Source: Elephas maximus indicus
Taxonomy: Eukaryota; Chordata; Mammalia; Proboscidea; Elephantidae
DNA: 64,000 nt
Assembly: GCF_024166365.1 (NCBI RefSeq)
Contig: NC_064822.1
Coordinates: 103,288,823-103,352,822 of the forward strand
Reading direction: 5' to 3'
The notes beneath the pieces are model-generated. The model had not been told where the DNA came from. It saw only the letters and a list, made by a program, of their open reading frames with translations, and searched no databases. Shown piece after piece: positions 1 to 10,509 of the stretch. A program made the translations under genes and the position numbers. Each line of letters starts with the position of its first letter. Within the stretch, counting starts at the first letter, position 1.

Positions 1-139
1 AATATCATAGTGGAAGGATTTACAACACATAGGAAACTCACATCAGATGAAAAATGGTGGGGAATCACACAATACTGGGAATCATGGCCTAGCCAAGTTG
101 ATAGACGTATTTTGGGGGGACACAATTCAACCCATGACA
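1..139 (-). mobile_element. LTR of MaLR-like family, partial at window edge
   Basis: This is the 5' end of an LTR on the minus strand. Its last bases, CCCATGACA, are the reverse complement of the TGTCATGG start seen in the other family copies in this window. It abuts RTE1 3' sequence at base 140, beginning GTTGG, so it was inserted into an RTE1 whose left part lies outside the window. It is a fossil non-coding LTR fragment. Confidence 0.8.
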
Positions 140-333
140 GTTGGTAAAGTAAAGGGTGAGTGAAAAAGAGGGAGACCCTCAATGAGATATGTTGACACAG
201 TGGCTTCAGCAATGGGCTCAAACGTAGCAATGATCATGAGGATGGTGCAGGACTGGGCAGTGTTTCACTCTGTCATACCTGACGTTGTCATGAGTTAGAG
301 GTGACTCAATGGCACCTAACAACAACGATGATA
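140..333 (+). mobile_element. RTE1-type LINE, 3' end
   Basis: The sequence from GTTGGTAAAGT to the GGCACCTAACAACAAC tail matches the 3' terminal region shared by the other RTE1 copies here (for example 46559-46750). It encodes only the C-terminal tail of the reverse-transcriptase protein and the 3' UTR, with many substitutions. It continues the element interrupted by the LTR at 1-139. Confidence 0.85.
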
Positions 334-339
334 CAAATT

Positions 340-982
340 TGAAACTAATAGACACTCTAAAAGATTCTCTTATTGTTGCACAGACACAGGACTGATGTTG
401 TGGAAAATTAAGTACAAAATTTACTTGTTTGGGTTGCTGAAACACAGTGACTGTTGAATTTGCAGCCTTACTAAGTTTCTCAAGTGAAAATTAGGGCACT
501 GATTGGGGGAGAAAATGATTATGAAATTCTGAACCTTGGAAGAGGGACATCTGGTTGGATCTAAGTGAAACTAACAATACTGACCCAAGTCACACGAAGC
601 CTCCCTTGCCAGTGGTGTAGTGTACCCTCTGGTGTCTGAGGACATTAGCTTTCTTTTGCTTGAAAATTCTGTGATAACCATCATCTGAGGGAAGATGCCT
701 TGAAAGGAGGTATTGACTTTCCTTAAAATCTACCACAACTGCCTCCTGTTGTCATTAGTCCCACTGCTAGGGTCAAATCTCAGTGTACTGTGGGAGGGGA
801 GAGGGCATCTATACGCTATGACCTAGGAGGAATTAGCTTACACACAAAAATTACAAGACTGTGTGTGGGTGTGATTTATGAGAATATTAAACTAAGAGGG
901 AAGAATATAACACTAGATTGGTCTGAATTCATTGGTATGGGTATACTTATTAGAAGTTCTAGATTTAATGTGTCAGCTGGTA
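340..982. other. Unassigned old sequence, possibly 5' part of the ERVL element
   Basis: I recognise no host gene here. The stretch has the texture of decayed retroviral coding sequence. Together with 1847-1993 it leads, after removal of two L1 insertions, into the clear ERVL protease and polymerase at 3877-6815. Assignment to the same ERVL is inference from position only. Confidence 0.3.
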
Positions 983-998
983 TGATTGAAGGTGTTCT

Positions 999-1830
999 TT
1001 TTTATTTTTATTTATTGTGCTTTAGATGAAGGTTTACAGAACTAGTTTCTCATTAAACAGTTAGTACACATATTGTTTTATGACTTTGGTTAACAACCCC
1101 ACAACATGTCAACACTCTCCCTTTTCTACCTTGGGTTCCCTATTACCAGCATTCCTGTCCCCTCCTATCTTCTATCCCTTGCCCCTGGGCTGGTGTACCA
1201 CTTTAGTCTTGTTTTGTTTTATGGGCCTGTCCAATCTTTGGCTGAAGGGTGAACCTCAGGAGTGAGTTTATTACTGAGCTGAAGGTGTGTCTGGGGGCCA
1301 CACTTTCAGAGCTTCTCCAGTCTCTGTCAGGCCAGCAAGTGCAGTCTTTCTTTTTGAGTTAGAATTTTGTTCTACATTTTTCTCCAGCTCTGTCTGGGGC
1401 CCTCTATTGCGATCCCTGTCAGAGAAGTCTGTGGTGGTGTCCAGGTACCATCTAGTTGTACTGGACTTGGTCTGATGGAGCCTGTGATAGATGTGGTCCA
1501 TTAGTCCCTTGGAGTAATCTTTCCCTTGTATCTTTAGTTTTCTTCGTTCTTCCTTGCTCCTGAAGGGGTGAGACCAATGGAGTATCTTAGATGGCTGCTC
1601 ACAGGCTTTTAGATCCCAGATGCTATTCACCAATGTAGAATGTAGAACATTTTCTTTATAAACTATGTTATGCCAATTGAGCTAGATGGTCGCCAAGACC
1701 ATGATCCCCACAGCCTTCAGCCCAGCAATTCTGTCCCTCAGGACAGAATTGGATGTGTCTATGGGGCTTCCATGACCTTTCCTTGTACAAGTTGTGCTGG
1801 CTTCCCCAATATTGGGTATTGTCTTACCCT
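999..1830 (-). mobile_element. L1, 5'-truncated insertion (3' UTR only)
   Basis: This is an elephant-type L1 3' UTR read on the minus strand. The plus-strand T-rich start (TTTTATTTTTATTT) is its A-rich tail. It is flanked by a 16-bp exact direct repeat, TGATTGAAGGTGTTCT, at 983-998 and 1831-1846, which is a target-site duplication. The 832-bp body is the same 3' UTR seen at 10594-11112 and 36213-36432. It is an ordinary target-primed insertion with strong 5' truncation and contains no ORF. Confidence 0.9.
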
Positions 1831-2004
1831 TGATTGAAGGTGTTCTAACCACTTGTTTGGTTGACTGAATCTCAAGCCCAAGAGGTTATATTTGATGAAC
1901 TTGAAATGCCAGAGCTTCCTTGGAATGACATTGAAGGGGGATACAAAGGGTTGGGACTGAATTTATCATGTACAATATTCACTCCCAAGTTCTAACTACC
2001 TTTC

Positions 2005-3865
2005 GTCTTGGATAGATATCTTCTCATCTTCCACAATATCAGGAAAATTTTATGCCAACAAATCTTCAACAATTCTCTCTGTATTTTCTGTTAACCCTTC
2101 CTGTGCTGGTACTCCAGTCACTCGTAGGTTATTTCTCTTGATAGAGACCCACATGATTCTTAAGGTTTCTTCATTTTTTAAAATTCTTTTATCTGATTTT
2201 TCTTCAAATATATTGATGCCAAGTGCGTTGTCTTCAAGGTCCCCAATTCTGCCTTTCACTTGCTTGATTCTGCTCCTTTTTCTATTGAGTTGTCTAATTC
2301 TGTAATTTTATTGTTAATCTCCTGAATTTCTGATTGGTGTCTCTCTATGAATTCTTGCAGCTTATTAAATTTTTCATTATGTTCTTGAAGAACCTTTTTA
2401 ATTCCTTCAACTGTTCTATCTGTGTGTTCCTTGGCTTGTTCTGCATAATGCTTGATCTCTTTTGAATTCTGCATCTGGTAATTCCAGGAAGGCACCTTCA
2501 TCCAGAAGATCCTTTGATTCTCAGTTTTGAGAGCTTGCTGAAGCAATCATGCTCTGCTTCTTTATGTGATTTAATATTGACTGTTGTCTTCAAGCCATCT
2601 ATAAGTTGTTGTATTAGTTTATTTTATGTTTTCTTACTGTATCCTATTTTCTTACTTTGTTTTGTTTTGATATGCCCAAATGGGTTGCTTGAGTGAGCTA
2701 GCTTGATTATTTTTGCCTCTGAGGCTCTGACGTCCTGTCAGCAGATCGCTAGAGCTGTTATCAGGTATTTGAGCTTATGAGTCCATTCACTTTTCTTGTG
2801 TGGATTTGGCCCAGGTGTCCAGGTAGCTAGGCATCAAGTGTGTGGTACAGGCTCTATTCTACAGTCTTAGAGGGGTGGGGATGTTTGGTGTAGGTACTGG
2901 TATCTAATTGCAGCAGGGCATCATGCTCTGAACAAGGTGGGGGACTGAGAACCATCCCCTGAGTGCCTCTGAGGAAAGCCAGTCCCTCTACCTTAGAGCA
3001 TGCAGGTGGGTGGGTTCTGCAGACAGACCATCGGCACCCAATGCTTTTGATTGTAAGGACTGGGAGGTACCAGTTATCCTTGGACCCCCATGATGGGGAC
3101 TGGGTGACCTGAGAGGAGCCACCAGTCCTTAGGGCCCTGAAGTGGGTAGGTGAGGACCCTTTTTAATAGGCAAAGCTGTGTCAAATATCAAACACCTACC
3201 TTTCCACCACACAGCTTAAACAGGAGAATAGGCAAGGGCCTATTCTCCTGGAATAGGCCCACACAGGTCCATGCAGGGGGGAAAGGTATTCAAAGTCCAT
3301 GGACTGTTTATGCCTGGACAGCAGCTGCTTCTGTCCTGAGCTCCTCATGTTAGTGGAGCTGGCAAATTATCTTTTCCCCCGTTGTGAATTTATTCCTTCT
3401 CCGTGTCCGGGAGTATGGCTCAGGGTGCTCAGATGGGCCTATCTCAGGCCCAGGGAAATCAACAGCCACTGAAGCTGGCCTGGGGGAGGGGGACATGGTA
3501 AAATATACACAAATACTTAGCTTTTGCTGAGAGCCCATTCTTCTCTGGTTCCGGAGTTGTGAGCAGGCTGTGTGGCTGGCTGCTTCTGCCTGAGAAAACT
3601 GCAGCTGAATGCTACCACCAGCCCTCTGCAGCCACTTCTGGGAATGGTGCCTCAGGGATCTCAGCAATTCAGGTCCAGTAACTCCTCTCCACTTCTGAAT
3701 GGTCTCACTTTCCCCCTGCCACTTAGTCCATTTTCTAACTTTGCCTTTGATGTTCAGGGCTCCTAGCTTGTCATAAATTTAATTGTTTTGCTTGATTTTT
3801 TGAGTCATTGTTGTAAGAGGGATTGTGGGAAGCATCTGGCTGTTCCACTGTCTTGGCCCCACCCC
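2005..3865 (-). mobile_element. L1 5' half: 5' UTR plus truncated ORF1, no 3' end
   Basis: On the minus strand the element starts at about 3865 with GGGGCCAAGACAGTGG, an L1 5' UTR start. A GC-richer 5' UTR of about 1.2 kb follows. ORF1-like coding is then split over two frames: about 2546-2256 is a coiled coil rich in E, K and Q, and 2259-2050 carries the RRM-like core with MWVSIKRNNLRVTGVP. Coding stops at 2005, inside the C-terminal part. ORF2, the 3' UTR and any poly(A) are absent. The 11-bp direct repeat AACTACCTTTC flanks it at 1994-2004 and 3866-3876. ORF1p is an RNA-binding trimeric chaperone in intact L1; this copy is dead. Confidence 0.85.
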
Positions 3866-5449
3866 AACTACCTTTCATGAGAATGGCCAAAAGATACTTC
3901 CTTCTTTAAGGAATTGAGAAATAAATTAGTATGGGGAGCACCGGAATCCTTGAAAAGTTCTGCATATACACTTTTTTGTACCAGGCAGGAGTGTAGAGGA
4001 TACCACCACTGAGGTTTCAATGGAAATGATGGGACTCCAGAGTAGCAGAGGTTAATGGCAGAAATTAACTTCCAAAGTCAAGGTGGACAAATCTATTGTA
4101 AAGGGCAGTAGAGTAGTTCTAGTAATACTGTGGTCTTCAGAGATCTTTGGTAGTGACTAATTGGTCATGTTTACTCTAGGAGCAAAATATGTGGGCAGCA
4201 TATTGGAGTATTTCTTGATCTATATAATAGGAAAAACTCTGAGTATGGTACTTGACTCAAGGCATTACAGTGGACAGAAATGACCTTCACCTAGTTAATT
4301 TACAGACCTAGAGTCTCTTGACTGAAAGGAGGCCAGGTGTCCTTGAGGAAGGACCCTGCACCATTGTCATAAGTAGATACTGTAAATCTTTCCCTAAACT
4401 GTCCCTAGGGGGACCTGTGGCCATTTACTAGAGTGATTATTGGAAAGAGGGAAATAACCAGGGCTTTAGCGGATTACCATACACTGGCTCTGAACAGATG
4501 CTAATTCCTGGGGACCCAAAATATCACTGTGGTGCACCAATCAAAGTAGGGAATTATGGTAGCCAGGTGATAGATGGAGTCTTAGCCTAAGGCTGATTGA
4601 CAGTTGGCTCAGTTGATCCACAATCCACTTAGTGGTTATTTTCCCAGTTTCTGAAAGTATAATTGAATTAGAAGACTTGGAAACTGGCAGAATCCCCACA
4701 CTGGCCGTTGAACTCAAGATGATTAAGGTAATTATGATAGAAAGGGCTTAAATAGAAGTCTCTGGACCTTCCTTTCTCTACTAAGATAACAACAAGAACC
4801 AATATTGCATCCCTGGAGGAATTACAGAGATGAATGCTCACCCCCCCCTTAAAGAATCAGGAGTGGTGATACCTATCAAATTCCCATTTAACTCACCAGT
4901 TTGACTTGTGCAAATGTCAAATGGAGCTTGGAGAATGACCATGGAGTATCATAAATTTAATTAAGTGGTGACTACAATTGCAGACACTGTGCCAGATGTA
5001 AAATTTTTATTGGAGCAAAACAACCTGCTTCCTAATACTTGGTATGCAGCTGTTGACCTGGCTAATGCATTTTTCTCCATACCAACTTGCAGGGATCACC
5101 AAAATAATTTGCTTTGGCTGAGCAGGGCTAACAGAATACCTTCACAGTCTTACCTCAGCCATTCTCTGTGTCATAAAACATTCTCCAGGGATCTGAATCA
5201 TCTTGACATTCCAGAAGGAATCACTCTGGTCAACTACATTGATGACATTACACTGATTTGATCTGTTATCAGTAAGTAGCAAATACTTTAGATTCCTCCA
5301 TAAAACTATGTAAACCAGAGGAAGATGAACTCCACAAAAATTCAGTTACCTGCTGCCTAAGTGAAGTTTTAGGTCATTCAACAGTCTGGAGCATGTCAAG
5401 ATACACCTTCTAAGGTTAAAGACACGTTGCTGCAATTTACATTCTCTAC

Positions 5450-5487
5450 CACACACCCACACCTACACCCACACCCACACCCACACC
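5450..5487. repeat. CCCACA simple repeat
   Basis: A short tract of CCCACA/CCTACA units lies inside the ERVL fossil, between its reverse-transcriptase and RNase H remnants. Confidence 0.85.
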
Positions 5488-5944
5488 AAGAAATACAATA
5501 CTTTAAATGTCTTTTTGAATTTTGGAGGCAGCATATATCACATTTACTGCAACCCACCCCCAGGGTCACGTATAAGACTGCCAGTTTCAAGGGGAGACCA
5601 TAGCAAGAGGAGGCTCTACAGAATGTTCAAATTGCATTATGAACTGCTCTACCATTTGGGCTTTGTGATCCAGAAGATCCAATGCTACTCAAAGTATCCA
5701 TGGCAAATAGGAATGCTATGTGGACCCTCTGAAAAGCACCAACAGGAGAATTGTAGGCCATATCTCTAGGATTTGGAAACAAATCTATACACTCTTCTGC
5801 AAATTACTATTCTTTTTGAAAAACTGATTCTAGTTTGCTGCTGGTTATTGGGAGATACTGAATACCTAGCCTTGGACCTCAGATGACCATTTGGCCTGAG
5901 CTTCCCACCATGAACTGGGTAGGGTCTGACTCATCAAGTCATAA

Positions 5945-6238
5945 AATTAGGCATGTGCAGTAGCAATCTACCATCAAAACAAAGTGGTACAGATGTAGGT
6001 GGCAGTGAATTTATGTTAATGGGGAAGGAATAACTCAGAGAAGGAGAGGTAGAATGGTTGCAGAACTTGAAGAGTCTAATCAATGTCACTGAATTAGGCA
6101 TGTGCAGTAGCAATCTACCATCAAAACAAAGTGGCACAGATGTAGGAGGCAGTGAATTTATGTTAATGGGGAAGGAATAACTCAGAGAAGGAGAGGTAGA
6201 ATGGTTGCAGAACTTGATGAGTCTAATCAATGTCACTG
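5945..6238. repeat. 147-bp tandem duplication, two copies
   Basis: Bases 5945-6091 and 6092-6238 are near-identical copies with period 147 and about three mismatches that I can count. Each unit starts in ERVL pol sequence (TTAGGCATGTGCAG) and continues into L1 3' UTR sequence. The duplication therefore postdates the L1 insertion into the ERVL. Confidence 0.9.
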
Positions 6239-6336
6239 AATTGTACACATAGAAATGGTTGAATTGGTGTGTGATTTGATGTGTATATTCTCAACAACAA
6301 CAACAAAATAAAGAAAAGTGGAATCATAAAAAAAGG
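5992..6336 (+). mobile_element. L1 3' UTR end inserted in the ERVL
   Basis: The end of this stretch (GAATTGTACAC, then an AACAACAACAAAATAAAGAAA tail) is an L1 3' UTR end. The direct repeat AAGTGGTACA at 5982-5991 and 6337-6346 flanks it as a target duplication. ERVL pol sequence resumes at 6347. The body is lengthened by the 147-bp tandem duplication. Confidence 0.65.
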
Positions 6337-6815
6337 AAGTGGTACATAAGAGAGAGTTGGAGCATAGCTGGAAGCATGAGTAATCTGCCTGAGCTGGTAG
6401 TTTAGGCTCCTTGACACCAACTCCTGTTGCTTTGCTTCCTCTCCATCAGTCCATGCCTGGAATGCTCCATATAACCTGTTGACTGAGAATGAAAAAGCTC
6501 AGATCTGGTATACAGATGGGTCTACACACTATGCTGGTACCACCTGAAAGTGGACATCTGGAGCTCTATAACTCTTCCAAGGGTAGGTGACTCTGAAGAA
6601 CATTTGTGAAGGAAATCCTCCCAGTGGGCAGAAATTTGAACAGTGCACTTGGTTGTCTGTGATGTCTGATATGAGAGGTGGCCAGAAATATGCATGTATA
6701 CTGATTTTATAGACTGTTGCTAATGGTTTTGCTTGATGGTCAGGGACCTGGGAAGTTGGTGACAATAACTGGAAGATGAGACAGCTCCCTGCCATTTTAG
6801 TTTCCTTATGCCTCC

Positions 6816-7228
6816 TTATGCTATGATGCTGGAAACTATGCTACCGATATTTCAAATACCCGCAGGGTCACCCATGGTGGACGGATTTCAGCAGAGCTTT
6901 CAGATTCAGACAGATTAGAAAGGAAGACTTGGAGATCGACTTCAGAAGATTAGCCAATGGAAACCTTATGAATTACAGCAGAACGTTGTCTGACTCACTT
7001 GCTTTGGACATGTCATCAGGAGAGATCAATTACTGTAGAAGAACATGGTGTTTGGTGAAGTGGAGGGCTCGTAAGGGTGAAGGAGACCATCAGTGAGATT
7101 GATCGGCACAGTAGCTGCAACAGTGGACTTGAATGTGCTGACAATAGTGAGAATGATGCAGGACCAGGAAACATTTTGTTCTATTGTACATAAGGTCTCT
7201 GTGAGTTGTAGTCAACTCAGTTGCAGCT
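6816..7228 (+). mobile_element. Non-autonomous RTE1 derivative (5' end fused to 3' end)
   Basis: Bases 6816-6995 match the RTE1 5' UTR (TGATGCTGGAAACTATG, then the GTCACCCATGGTGG block also at 62545). From about 6997 the sequence jumps to the RTE1 3' end (CTTTGGACATGTCATCAGG, as at 15824 and 46512). All of the endonuclease and most of the reverse transcriptase are missing at one junction. It is a SINE-like deletion derivative that would depend on full RTE1 for mobility. Confidence 0.85.
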
Positions 7229-7290
7229 ATTTATCTACCTATCCATCTGTCTGTCTGTCTTTCTGTCTACGTATCTTTCTATGCCTCTGA
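7229..7290. repeat. Pyrimidine-rich TCTG/TCTA microsatellite
   Basis: Imperfect (TCTG)n/(TCTA)n units directly follow the tail of the RTE1 derivative and may have grown from it. Confidence 0.8.
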
Positions 7291-7299
7291 ACCAATAGA

Positions 7300-8200
7300 C
7301 AGAAAAAAGTTTATTCAACTGGCTGAGGGAAATTGCATGGCTGCTATGTAACGCAGGAAAGGAAGGCTATGTCTGGAATGCAGGAATTCTCTAGGGTTCC
7401 TCTTAGTCCTTTTATGTCCAATAGTAAAGACTAATAAAAAACTGTAGCACCTCTTCTCTACCCTCTCCCCCTGACGCCCCCCCCCCCCGCAAAAAAAAGG
7501 CAAAACAATTGTGGACTCAGACCCTTCAGGAATGAAGATTTGAGTTACTCCTCTAAGTAAAGAATTTTGACCAGGCTCTGGCTCAGGACAGGGTAAATGT
7601 GAAACTGGTAATGAAGGAAGCCACAGATATCAATTATGTTTCATTATCCGTTAGAGAAGTGAGGATTGCAGTAAGTTTGTGTATTTTCCCTTTCCTTGTT
7701 AAATTTATTTGTATATGCTAGCAATTTTCGTTTTCTTCTCCTTCTTCCATTGTTATTTTGTATGTAAGTTGTTAAGGAGCCCTGGTGTCACAGTGGTTAA
7801 GCACTTGGCTATTAACTGAAAGGTTGGTGGTTAGAATCCACTAGAAGCTCTGGGGGAGAAAGATGTACAGTCTGATTCTGTATTACAGCTTTGGAAGCCC
7901 TAAGGGGTGGTTCTACTCTGGCCTATATAGTTGCTGTCAGTTGGAATCAACTTGAAGGCAATGGGTTTGGTTTTGTTTTTATGTAAGTTGTTGGAATTTA
8001 TCATTACAGTTTAATATTTAAGGAAGAGATTATTCAGTGGGACAACGATGGAATTTAAATAGTAATTAACACAGCCACCGGTGGATACAATGAGTATTGG
8101 GGCTGTGCATCTCCTCAATTTGGGAAAGAGTGCAAACTTCATCACTTGTAAGAACAGGGTGCATCACCATGTTATAGCTCTTATTACTTATAACTAGATT
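7300..8200 (+). mobile_element. Possible ERVL 3' end / MLT2-like LTR
   Basis: Blocks such as GACCAGGCTCTGGCTCAGGA and the CCATTGTTATTTTGTATGTAAG context resemble ERVL-associated LTR sequence as I remember it. They lie in the expected place downstream of the plus-strand ERVL pol. The boundaries are uncertain. An AfroSINE interrupts it at 7774-7980. Confidence 0.35.
7774..7980 (+). mobile_element. AfroSINE with 12-bp target duplication
   Basis: This is a tRNA-derived SINE starting GGAGCCCTGGTGTCACAGTG, with body GGTTGGTGGTTAGAATCCAC (B-box-like) and end GGCAATGGGTTTGG plus a T-rich tail. The direct repeat ATGTAAGTTGTT at 7762-7773 and 7981-7992 is exact, so the insertion is well delimited. Confidence 0.93.
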
Positions 8201-8204
8201 GATT

Positions 8205-8990
8205 TCTGAAATGAAATAATCAGTATAAGGCATGATCAATAATGTATACATGTTATCATCAAATATACACGTTATCATCAAATGTCATGATGTTTCTTTA
8301 TGTTTGCTAAGGTAATAGATGAAAATAATGCTCTTGTTGTTTTAATTTACATTATGTAGCTGCTGTTGATTTGTTTCTGGTTTACCATATGTGTATACAT
8401 CAAATACAAATGCTGTATTTTATAATGCATGCCCCCAGTGAGGATGTTGTAGCAAAACACAATACCCATTTGTTCATTTGCTTTTTCACTATTCCTTGAC
8501 TATTTGCAGGCACACATGACATTTGATGCCTACGGTGCCACCAGGTCAGGTGAAAGGAAGGCTCTGATCTGTCTCATCCTGGAGCAGTATCTGTATCTTG
8601 TCTTCTTCTTCTTAAAAAAAAAATGTGCCTTTTATTATTAAGATCCTTTGTGCAACTCCAAAGCGAAGAAAAAAGTCATGGGCTAGGGGTCTCTGTTCTT
8701 GTCCAGCTTCCTCCGCTGCGGCCAGGGTAGCCCTTCTGGATTAATTTACAAAGGCTGTGGTAGGAGCGCACAGCTACTCTGTGGGTAGAGGTAGTACCAA
8801 CCCTTTTTTCACAGGCACAAATTCCTCCTTCTTCACTATATTTCTCAGCTTGTGGAGGTCTCTTCACTTTGAATAAGAAGCAAATATTGTTGAATTTAAT
8901 TAAAAGGCAAGTTCAGCAGGAGCTCTGAGTTCACAAAGTTCTTCTTCCTTGTAGACTTGTTTTTTCATAGAGCAAAAATCCTGCTGCCCC
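8205..8990. other. OR-A downstream region, nothing identified
   Basis: Short runs of TTC and poly(A) occur near 8605. A 63-codon minus-strand frame (8676-8867) is followed on the minus strand by AATAAA, so a processed pseudogene is possible. I recognise no protein and make no call. Confidence 0.4.
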
Positions 8991-8994
8991 TTTC

Positions 8995-9925
8995 TTACCC
9001 TGAGACACATATTTGCTGCCTCAGCACCCTCTGCAGAGCTGCCTTCACTTCCTGGTTCTTGAGGCTGTAGATGAGGGGGTTCAGCAAAGATGTGATCACA
9101 CAGTACTGAATAGATACCACTCGCCCTAGGACTGATCCTGAGGGAGGGCTGATGTACCTGAATAGAGCCGTCCCATAGAACAAGAGCACCACGGTGAGGT
9201 GGGAGGAGCAGGTGGAGAAGGCTTTGCTTTGGCCCCCTGAGGAGGAGATAGTTTGTATGGCAAACATGATTTTTGAGTATGAGAAGAGGATCAAGGAAAG
9301 GGTCACAAGTCCTAGAAATGCAGCGAACCCAGCTTGAAGAATGGTGTTGGCAGTGGGATCAGTGCAGGACAGAGCAAAGAGGGAAGGCTGTTCACAACTG
9401 AAGTGGGGGATGATATTGGGCCCACAGAACTGTAAGCTCCTAATACAAAGATTGTTCACTAGTGAGTTCAGGAAGCCAATCGCCCATGCTGCACTGACCG
9501 TTGCAGTGCAGAGAGGCCTGTTCATGACAACAGGGTAGAGCAGAGGGTGGCAGATGGCGGCATAGTGGTCATAGGCCATGGCAGAGAGCAAGCAGCCCTC
9601 TGTGCCTCCAGAAAGAATGAAAAAGAAGCCTTGAGTGATGCATCCCCACACTGAGATGGTTTTCTTCTGAGACAGGAAATTTTGCAGCATCTTGGGCACA
9701 GTGACTGAGGAGTAGCAGACGTCTAGGAAAGATAGGTGTCCAAGGAAGAAGTACATGGGGGTGTGGAGGTGGGAATCACCCCTAATCACCAGCAGCATCA
9801 TCAGGTTCCCCATCAGGGTCAGAAGGTAGATCACCAGGAAGAGCACAAAGAGCATGGTCTGGATCTGGGGGTCACTGGACAATCCCAGGAGCACAAATTC
9901 GTGAATAATACTAAGGTTTTTTCAT
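8995..9925 (-). CDS. Olfactory receptor OR-A, near-intact, start codon out of frame
   Basis: A class II olfactory receptor: a seven-helix G-protein-coupled odorant receptor of sensory neuron cilia. The frame from about 9900 to the TAA at 8995 holds PMYFFLGHLSFLD (TM2), MAYDHYAAICHP (end of TM3), KAFSTCSSHLTVV (TM6) and NPLIYSLKNQEVKAAL (TM7). The family normally has DRY; here Arg is His. The expected N terminus, ATG-Lys-Asn-Leu-Ser, is present at 9925, but the A-run after ATG (9917-9922 on the plus strand) has six bases where five would keep frame. The ATG therefore reads a short dead frame. No other ATG lies before TM1, and the next in-frame Met is inside TM1. It may be a young pseudogene or a homopolymer sequencing error. 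It resembles OR-B (25756-26763). OR family 8-like is a guess, so no symbol is given. Confidence 0.85.
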
Positions 9926-10274
9926 GATTTCTTACAGATACTGTTCCTAGAACAAAACATATACTTCTTTAGTGGTCAGAGTCATTCTCAGTGTACAGGA
10001 TTTTTTTTAACCTGTAAATATTTCACCTTTTATCTTCAAGCCAGAAATTGAATGTCAGGATAAAGAAGTGTTTGGCTAACTTATTAAATACTGTAGCTTT
10101 CCTTCTCCTGCCCAAGCCCTCCTAATCCCCTTATCTAGCTCAACTTCTTTTTCTTCACAGGACTTAACACTTTCTAAGATATTGGGCAATTAATTTACAT
10201 TAAAAAATTACCTCTACCTGCTAGAATTTATAGTATACATTGAAAAGGATCTTTTTCCCTCACACTAATACAGC

Positions 10275-10473
10275 CCAGATGAGTCCCTGGGAGGCATAAA
10301 TGATTAAGTGCGGGACTACTAGCCTAAAGTTTGGTGGTTGAAACCCCCCAGAAGCACCTTGGAAGTAAGTCCTGGTGATCTGGTTCCTTGAAAACCCTGT
10401 GGAATTCAGTTCTATCCTGCATTCTTGGGGGGTCACCATGAGTTGGAACTGACTCTACAGCAACTAGCAACAA
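10275..10473 (+). mobile_element. AfroSINE, diverged older subfamily
   Basis: The diverged head AGTCCCTGGGAGGCATAAATG is followed by the AfroSINE body (AAAGTTTGGTGGTTGAAACC) and the end GGTCACCATGAGTTGGAACTGACTC. The ending with CTCTACAGCAACTAGCAACAA differs from the GGCAATGG ending of other copies and marks another subfamily. Confidence 0.75.
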
Positions 10474-10509
10474 ATGTATTCCAAGTGCTTATAACTGTCA
10501 CTGGCTCAA

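Larger units (their letters stand above)
3877..6815 (+). mobile_element. ERVL-type endogenous retrovirus fossil: protease, RT and RNase H remnants
   Basis: Conceptual reading shows class III (ERVL) pol pieces in order. A protease-like stretch (PGDPKYHCGAPIKVG) lies at about 4470-4740. Reverse transcriptase lies at about 4800-5260, with WYAAVDLANAFFSIP and a YIDD box. A connection/RNase H region (YTDGSTHYAGTT and VANGFA*WSGTW-like) lies at about 5600-6800. It is heavily broken, with many disruptions spread along its length, which suggests great age. It has since received an L1 3' end (5992-6336), and a 147-bp tandem duplication spans the left junction of that insertion. Confidence 0.8.

Noticed and set aside
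1271-1633. 120-codon minus-strand frame
   Set aside because: It lies wholly in L1 3' UTR sequence that is repeated at 10594-11112. A non-coding repeat frame.
5450-5487. CRISPR-like or telomere-like short repeat
   Set aside because: CCCACA units have no spacers and are not TTAGGG/CCCTAA. A simple microsatellite.
5934-6420. Repetitive 104- and 65-codon frames
   Set aside because: They arise from the 147-bp tandem duplication and L1 3' UTR. The repeated peptide has no domain.
8676-8867. Possible processed pseudogene with AATAAA
   Set aside because: I could not match the peptide to any protein, and no poly(A) or target duplication is clear.
9341-9927. Plus-strand frames opposite OR-A (also 26117-26769 opposite OR-B)
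   Set aside because: Antisense shadows of the OR reading frames, with no independent support.
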